Shown here: one piece after another, positions 6,098 through 11,108 of the stretch
Position numbering within the stretch: position 1 is the first letter of the stretch
Layout of the letters: each line of letters opens with the position of its first letter
Source of the DNA: Trueperaceae bacterium
GTDB taxonomy: Bacteria > Deinococcota > Deinococci > Deinococcales > Trueperaceae
Direction: 5' to 3'
Assembly (NCBI GenBank): GCA_007130355.1
Contig: SLSQ01000076.1
Span: 1 to 11,108 of the forward strand
Length of the DNA: 11,108 nucleotides
The notes under the pieces: generated by a model
The model's input: the letters and a program-made list of their open reading frames with translations, nothing else
Told to the model about the DNA's origin: nothing
Databases searched by the model: none
Made by a program: the position numbers and the translations under genes

Positions 6098-6126
6098 ATT
6101 CTACGCGACCGTCCGGGAGTCGTCGC
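6098..6126 (-). promoter_or_regulatory. Putative leaderless promoter of lspA
   Basis: On the - strand, TAGAAT (6103-6098) is followed by 7 nt and then ATG at 6090. A partial -35, GCGACG (6126-6121), shares the central GAC with TTGACA at a 17-bp spacing. There is no Shine-Dalgarno. The arrangement matches the gatA upstream region and the leaderless pattern known from Deinococcus. Confidence 0.5.
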
Positions 6127-6151
6127 ATCGTCGCGGGGGGTGGGATAGGGT
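6122..6151 (+). promoter_or_regulatory. Candidate promoter of the glutamate dehydrogenase gene
   Basis: TAGGGT at 6146-6151 fits TANNNT and would start transcription near 6158, giving a leader of about 70 nt that includes the ribosome binding site. The -35 is poor (GTCGCA at 6122-6127, 18-bp spacer). It lies back-to-back with the lspA promoter in the 136-bp divergent region 6091-6226, which otherwise shows no gene or clear operator. Confidence 0.35.
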
Positions 6152-6212
6152 GACCGCGATTCTCACGAACGACCTCGTCCGCGCCCTGGACCGCGAGCCG
6201 GGCGCGCCCGCG

Positions 6213-6219
6213 AAGGAGG
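6213..6219 (+). promoter_or_regulatory. Shine-Dalgarno site of the glutamate dehydrogenase gene
   Basis: AAGGAGG, close to a perfect anti-16S match, lies 7 nt before the ATG at 6227 and fixes the start. This gene therefore uses a leadered, strongly initiated mRNA, unlike its divergent neighbour lspA. Confidence 0.85.
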
Positions 6220-6226
6220 CGCCGTC

Positions 6227-9200
6227 ATGCCCGCCACGCTCGAACAGGTACGGACCCGAATTCAGCGCGCCGAGGACGGATCCGATCCGTTCCTCGGCCG
6301 CTTCACGGAGCGGCTCTTCGACAAGGCCGATCCCGGGTTCCTCGACGCCTTCGACCCCGACGCGCTCGTCGCGATGGCCCGCAACGGCCTCCGGTTCCTG
6401 AACGAACGCGGCGGGGAGGGACCCGCCGTCGACGTCTGGAACCCGGAGTTCCACGCCGACGGTTGGGACGCGCCGTACACGGTGGTCCGCCTGGTGCTCG
6501 AGGACCGGCCGTTCGTCGTCGATTCGGTCCGAGCGGCCCTGCGCCGGGAGGGTGTCGAGACCTTCCACCTGCTGCACCCGATCTACCGTGTCGCGCGCGG
6601 TCCGGACGGACGCGTCGCCGACCTCGGCCGCAAGGGCACCGGCGGCCGCGCCGAGGCGTTCGAGATGTACTTCGTCGAGCGGATCGAGGAGGAGGACCGG
6701 CGCCTCCGCCTGCGCGACCGGATCCGCGACGTCCTCAACGACGTGGTGCTGGCGACCGACGCCTACCAACCGCTGCGCGAACGTGCCCGCGCCGTCGCCG
6801 ACGACCTGCGGAGCCTCGCGAGCGGCATGGACGATGCCGACCGTGCCGACGAGTTCCAGGAGTACGCCGCCTTCCTCGACTGGCTCGACGAGGACAACTT
6901 CGTCCACCTCGGGTACCGCGAGTACGACATCGTCGACCACGAGGGAGCGCCCTCCCTGCGTGCCGACGGCGACTCGGCGCTCGGGATCCTCTCCAAGCTC
7001 TCCGACAGCGCCTACCGGGCGCCGGTACCGCTCGCCGACCTGCCCGCCGGCCTGCGCGAGCGGGTCACCGGCGGCCGGCCGTTGGTGGTCACCAAGACGA
7101 ACGCCCTGTCGACCGTCCACCGCCCTGCGCGAATGGACTACGTCGGCGTGAAGAAGACGCCGGACGGCAGCGAGGTCCGCGGCGAACGCCGGTTCGTCGG
7201 CCTGTTCACCAGCAAAGCGCTCTCCACGCCGGTCGACGAGACGCCGATCCTGCGCCGCAAGCTGCTCGGCGTGCTGGACCTGGACGAGGCGGAACCCGGC
7301 TCGCACGACTACAAGGAGATCGTGACGGTCTTCAACTCGATGCCCCGCAGCGAACTGTTCTGGTCGGACGTCGGACGGCTGCACGAGGACATCCGCACCG
7401 TCATGGCGCTCGAGCAGGAACGGGGCGTCAAGCTCACCGTCCGCCCCGACCCGCTCGGGCGCGGGCTCGGCCTGATGGTGATCATGCCGCGGGAGCGGTT
7501 CAACGCCCGGGTCCGCAGCCGCATCCAGGAGCTGCTCGCCGGCCGGCTGGACGCCGAGCACGTCGACTACCAGCTGGCGATGGGCGAGGACCAGGCGCAG
7601 GTACGCTTCCACTTCTTCTTCGTCACCGAGGTCCGGGCCGAGGACCTCGACGTGCGTGAGCTCGAGCGCGAGGTCGCCGAGCTCACCCGCAGCTGGAACG
7701 ATCACCTCAAGGACCGCCTGACGGAACGGCACGGCGGCGCCGAGGGCCGTCGTCTCGCGGAACGGTGGCTGCCGGCCCTCGACGACCGCTACAAGGCGGA
7801 CGTGCCGCCCGCCCAGGCGTTGCGGGACGTGGTGAACCTGGAGCAGCTGGGGCACGGCGCCGTCCGCGTCGACCTGCTCGCGCCGCTCGACGACCGCAAG
7901 GGCGAGGACGTGACCCTCGTCAAGGTCTACCATCAGCGCCCGACGCTGATCCTCTCCGACGTGCTGCCGATCCTCGAGAACCTCGGCATGCGGGTCCTCG
8001 AGCAGGTCGTCTACCCGCTGAAGAGCGCGGACGGCTGGCGCGGCATCGACGTCTTCCGCGTCCAGAGCGTCGCGACCGGCGGGGCGCTCGACGTGCGGTG
8101 CGACCGTGACCGCGTCATCGCCGCCCTCCGCCAGCTGCTCGACGGCAACGTCGACAACGACCGGCTCAACCGACTGGTGCTGTCCGCCGGCTTCACGCTG
8201 CGCGAGGTGGCGCTGCTGCGCGCGTACCAGATGTACTACGCGCAGATCAACGCCGAGACCAGCCGCGCCTTCGTCAACGACGTGCTCCTGGCCCATCCGG
8301 ACGTCACCCGGACGTTGCTGGAGGCGTACGCCGCCCGCTTCGATCCGGCCGGTCCGGGCGGCGCCGGGCCGGCGAACGAGGAACGTCGTGCCCTCGCCGC
8401 CGCCGCGGACGAGGCGTTCCACGACGGGCTCGCGACGGTGGCGTCCCTGCCCGAGGACCGGGTGCTCCGCGGGGTGCACGACCTGATGCGCGCCACCGTC
8501 CGCACGAACTACTTCGCCGGGTCGTCACCGATCGCCTTCAAGATCGCCTCCCTGCAGGTGGCCGCGATGCCGGAGCCCCGCCCGCTCTTCGAGATCGGGG
8601 TGAGCGGCCCCGGGGTCGAGGGCACCCACCTGCGCGGCGGCAAGGTGGCGCGCGGCGGGATCCGCTGGTCCGACCGGCCCGACGACTTCCGCACCGAGGT
8701 GCTCGGGCTGATGAAGACGCAGATGACGAAGAACGCCGTCATCGTGCCGGTGGGCAGCAAGGGCGGATTCGTCGTCAAGGGCGCGCCGGACGATCGCGAC
8801 GCGCTGCGCGCCTACGTCGAGCGGCAGTACCGGGCCTACGTCGGGGCGCTGCTCGAGTTGACCGACGACCGGCGCGGCGACGCCATCGTCCACCCGGACG
8901 GCCTGGTCATCCACGACGAGCCCGATCCGTACCTCGTCGTCGCCGCCGACAAGGGCACCGCCACCTTCAGCGACGTCGCCAACGAGGTCGCCGAAGCGCA
9001 CGGGTTCTGGCTCGGCGACGCCTTCGCCTCCGGTGGTCGCTACGGCTACGACCACAAGAAGGAGGGGATCACCGCCCGAGCCACCTGGGAGAGCGCCGGG
9101 CGACACCTGACGGCGGCCGGCACCGACCCCGCCCACGACCCGGTGACGGTCGTCGGGATCGGGGACATGTCGGGCGACGTGTTCGGCAACGGCATGCTGC

Positions 9201-11035
9201 AGCACCGCACCCTCCGGCTGCAGGCGGCGTTCAACCACCTGCACGTGTTCCTCGACCCCGACCCGGACCCCGAGGCGTCGTACCGGGAGCGCGAACGCCT
9301 GTTCCGGCTGCCGCGCTCCTCCTGGACCGACTACGACGCGTCGGTGATCAGCGAGGGGGGCGGCGTCTTCGCGCGCGCCGCGAAGGCGATCCCGTTGTCG
9401 CCGCAGGTGCGCGCCATGCTCGGCGTCGAGGCCGAGATCCTGTCCGGCCCCGACCTGATCCGCGCGATCCTGAGGATGCCGGTCGACCTGCTCTGGAACG
9501 GCGGGATCGGCACCTACGTCAAGGCGTCGCACGAACGCCACGCCGACGTCGGCGACAGCTCGAACGACGCGGTCCGCATCGACGGCGCCGAACTGCGCTG
9601 CCGCGTGGTCGGCGAGGGGGGGAACCTGGGGTTCACGCAGCTCGGGCGCATCGAAGCGTCGCGGGCCGGCGTACGCCTCGACACCGACGCCGTCCACAAC
9701 GTCGGCGGCGTCGCCATGTCCGACCGCGAGGTGAACCTCAAGATCCTGCTGCAACCGCTGGTCGCGAGCGGCGAGTTGTCCGACGTGCAGCGGAACCGGC
9801 TGCTCGAGACGATGACGGACGAGGTGTCTCGCAAGGTGCTGATCGACGCCGCCCGGCAGTGGCTCGCGATCACCCTCGCGGAACGCCGGGCCGGGAAGGA
9901 CCCGAACCTCTTCGCGTCGTTGCAGACCTACCTCGAGGACCGCGGCGGCCTGGACTCGGTGGTCGAAGCGCTTCCCGACGCCAAGGCGCGCGCCGAACGG
10001 ATCCGCGCCGGCATCCCGTACGTCCGTCCGGAACTCGCGATCCTGCTCTCGTACGCCAAGATGGGCGTCTACCGGCGCCTGCTCGAGACCGACTTCCCGA
10101 GCGACCCGCACCTGCTGCCGTTGCTCCTCGACTACTTCCCGAACGAGGTGGGCGAGCGCTTCCGCGAGGCGGCCGAGGCGCACCCGCTGCGGCGCGAGAT
10201 CGTCGCCACCCAGGCGACGAACCTGGTGGTCGACCTGCTCGGCATCAGCTTCGTCCACCGCACCGTCCGCGACTCCGGAGCCACGCCGGTCGAGATCCTG
10301 CGCGCCGCCCTCATGGCGATGCGCCTGCTCGACGTCTCGACCTTCTTCGCCGAGTTCGAAGCGCACGCGGAGCTGACGCCCGAGGCGCGCTTCGAGGCGC
10401 TCGACGAGGTGGTGCGCGCCACCGAGGGGCTCGTGTCGTGGATCCTGATGAACGACCTCTCGGGCGCCGATCTGGCCGAGTTCGACGCCACCTACCGCGA
10501 CCCGCTCTCCGAACTGCGGGCGCTCCTCCCGGAGGCGATCGCCGGCGCCGACGCCCGCTACCTCGAGGAACGGACCGAGCGGTACCGCCAGCTCGGCTTC
10601 GACGCCGACCGGGCGGTCCGCGTGGCCGGGCTCGACTTCGTGCCCGCCTCGGTCGGCGCGATCGAGGTGGCGCACGCCGCGCACGTGCCGATCGGCGAGG
10701 CGGCGCGCCGCTTCTACGAGATCGGCGAACGGCTCCGGCTCGGCTGGTTGCGGGACCGGCTCTCCGAACTCCCGACCCGGCACAAGTGGGAGACGATCGC
10801 CGCCTCGGGCCTGGTCATGGACCTGCGGCGCGCGCAGCAGCGGCTCACCGCCGGCTACGTCGCGGGCGTCGCCGAGCGGGGCGACGCCCTCACCGCCGAG
10901 CGCTACCTGGCCGGACTGCCCCGGCTCCTGGACCGCTACGACCCGGCGCTCGCCGAGGTCGAGGAGGAGGGCACCCTCGACCTGGCGGTCGGCGCGGTGC
11001 TGGTCCGGACGCTGATGCAGGCGACCCGCACCTGA
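6227..11035 (+). CDS. Large NAD-specific glutamate dehydrogenase (about 180 kDa type)
   Basis: The enzyme oxidatively deaminates glutamate to 2-oxoglutarate and ammonia with NAD+, usually in glutamate or amino-acid catabolism. At 1602 residues it has the length of the Bac_GDH family (Pseudomonas GdhB, Streptomyces GDH180). The N-terminal ~700 residues form the regulatory part, which in this family includes ACT-like domains (e.g. RPFVVDSVRAALRREG). The catalytic core shows GGIRWSDR (810-817), Lys835 in TQMTKNAVIVPVGSKGGF with Lys845 in the GSKGG motif, a dinucleotide-binding GIGDMSGDVFG (977-987), NGGIGTYVK (1091-1099) and GEGGNLGFTQ (1129-1138). The ~450-residue C-terminal helical region is family-typical. 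It is monocistronic here, starting behind a strong ribosome binding site and divergent from lspA. Allosteric control is likely from the long N-terminus, but effectors cannot be read from sequence. Confidence 0.96.
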   Translation: MPATLEQVRTRIQRAEDGSDPFLGRFTERLFDKADPGFLDAFDPDALVAMARNGLRFLNERGGEGPAVDVWNPEFHADGWDAPYTVVRLVLEDRPFVVDSVRAALRREGVETFHLLHPIYRVARGPDGRVADLGRKGTGGRAEAFEMYFVERIEEEDRRLRLRDRIRDVLNDVVLATDAYQPLRERARAVADDLRSLASGMDDADRADEFQEYAAFLDWLDEDNFVHLGYREYDIVDHEGAPSLRADGDSALGILSKLSDSAYRAPVPLADLPAGLRERVTGGRPLVVTKTNALSTVHRPARMDYVGVKKTPDGSEVRGERRFVGLFTSKALSTPVDETPILRRKLLGVLDLDEAEPGSHDYKEIVTVFNSMPRSELFWSDVGRLHEDIRTVMALEQERGVKLTVRPDPLGRGLGLMVIMPRERFNARVRSRIQELLAGRLDAEHVDYQLAMGEDQAQVRFHFFFVTEVRAEDLDVRELEREVAELTRSWNDHLKDRLTERHGGAEGRRLAERWLPALDDRYKADVPPAQALRDVVNLEQLGHGAVRVDLLAPLDDRKGEDVTLVKVYHQRPTLILSDVLPILENLGMRVLEQVVYPLKSADGWRGIDVFRVQSVATGGALDVRCDRDRVIAALRQLLDGNVDNDRLNRLVLSAGFTLREVALLRAYQMYYAQINAETSRAFVNDVLLAHPDVTRTLLEAYAARFDPAGPGGAGPANEERRALAAAADEAFHDGLATVASLPEDRVLRGVHDLMRATVRTNYFAGSSPIAFKIASLQVAAMPEPRPLFEIGVSGPGVEGTHLRGGKVARGGIRWSDRPDDFRTEVLGLMKTQMTKNAVIVPVGSKGGFVVKGAPDDRDALRAYVERQYRAYVGALLELTDDRRGDAIVHPDGLVIHDEPDPYLVVAADKGTATFSDVANEVAEAHGFWLGDAFASGGRYGYDHKKEGITARATWESAGRHLTAAGTDPAHDPVTVVGIGDMSGDVFGNGMLQHRTLRLQAAFNHLHVFLDPDPDPEASYRERERLFRLPRSSWTDYDASVISEGGGVFARAAKAIPLSPQVRAMLGVEAEILSGPDLIRAILRMPVDLLWNGGIGTYVKASHERHADVGDSSNDAVRIDGAELRCRVVGEGGNLGFTQLGRIEASRAGVRLDTDAVHNVGGVAMSDREVNLKILLQPLVASGELSDVQRNRLLETMTDEVSRKVLIDAARQWLAITLAERRAGKDPNLFASLQTYLEDRGGLDSVVEALPDAKARAERIRAGIPYVRPELAILLSYAKMGVYRRLLETDFPSDPHLLPLLLDYFPNEVGERFREAAEAHPLRREIVATQATNLVVDLLGISFVHRTVRDSGATPVEILRAALMAMRLLDVSTFFAEFEAHAELTPEARFEALDEVVRATEGLVSWILMNDLSGADLAEFDATYRDPLSELRALLPEAIAGADARYLEERTERYRQLGFDADRAVRVAGLDFVPASVGAIEVAHAAHVPIGEAARRFYEIGERLRLGWLRDRLSELPTRHKWETIAASGLVMDLRRAQQRLTAGYVAGVAERGDALTAERYLAGLPRLLDRYDPALAEVEEEGTLDLAVGAVLVRTLMQATRT

Positions 11036-11063
11036 GCGGCGACGGGCGGCGCGCGGTCGCGGG

Positions 11064-11092
11064 CGGACGCGCCCCGGCACGTGCGCCGTCCG
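11064..11092 (+). terminator. Imperfect GC hairpin after the glutamate dehydrogenase gene
   Basis: CGGACGCGC (11064-11072) pairs with GCGCCGTCCG (11083-11092), nine base pairs with one bulged C and a 10-nt loop, starting 28 nt after the stop. No T-tract follows, so it would be at most a weak or T-less terminator. The remaining bases to the window end show nothing else. Confidence 0.25.
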
Positions 11093-11108
11093 GCCCGGCA
11101 GGCGCGCG

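Noticed and set aside
6150..6401. GTG-initiated 83-codon frame before and overlapping the glutamate dehydrogenase start
   Set aside because: The GTG overlaps the candidate -10 box, there is no ribosome binding site, and most of it lies out of frame within the dehydrogenase gene.
6101..8479. 792-residue - strand open frame opposite the start of the glutamate dehydrogenase
   Set aside because: Same shadow character, and it would run across the divergent promoter region.
8525..11080. 851-residue - strand open frame opposite the glutamate dehydrogenase
   Set aside because: Composition is typical of an antisense shadow (Arg/Val/Asp/Gly/His-rich), with no recognisable motif; the opposite strand encodes a clearly conserved enzyme.
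11036..11108. Possible start of another gene at the window end
   Set aside because: Only 73 nt remain, with no start codon plus ribosome binding site combination that can be supported.

Overview
The window is very GC-rich, tightly packed chromosomal DNA with ordinary housekeeping genes and no mobile element, CRISPR array, rRNA or tRNA that I can see. The best taxonomic guess is a member of the Deinococcota, possibly Trueperaceae-like. This is inference. It rests on two genes (gatA, lspA) that have a TANNNT box exactly 7 nt before ATG and no Shine-Dalgarno, the leaderless pattern described in Deinococcus; on an open RnpA frame running across rpmH, reminiscent of Thermus; and on a YidC with a large periplasmic domain, as in bacteria with two membranes. 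Another high-GC diderm lineage is possible.

Layout on the + strand: gatA (25-1524), a 156-nt leader, then the cluster rpmH (1681-1824), rnpA (1821-2207), yidD (2204-2539), yidC (2539-4062), khpB/jag (4088-4705) and prmC (4725-5651). lspA lies on the - strand (5548-6090) and converges on prmC with a 104-bp overlap of coding ends. A 136-bp divergent promoter region follows, then a very large NAD-specific glutamate dehydrogenase gene (6227-11035). The last 73 nt hold only an imperfect hairpin.

The rpmH-prmC block joins ribosome production (L34), tRNA maturation (RNase P protein), membrane protein insertion (YidD, YidC), an RNA-binding protein (KhpB) and release-factor methylation (PrmC). The first three junctions are NTGA-type overlaps (CTGA, GTGA, GTGATG), which suggests translational coupling. 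LspA trims lipoprotein signal peptides in the membrane. The glutamate dehydrogenase links amino-acid catabolism to the TCA cycle. GatA is one subunit of the tRNA amidotransferase; its GatB and GatC partners are not here.

The most unusual feature is rnpA. It has no ATG, GTG or TTG start anywhere plausible, and it appears to start at a CTG overlapping the rpmH stop codon. I found no previously undescribed multi-gene system.
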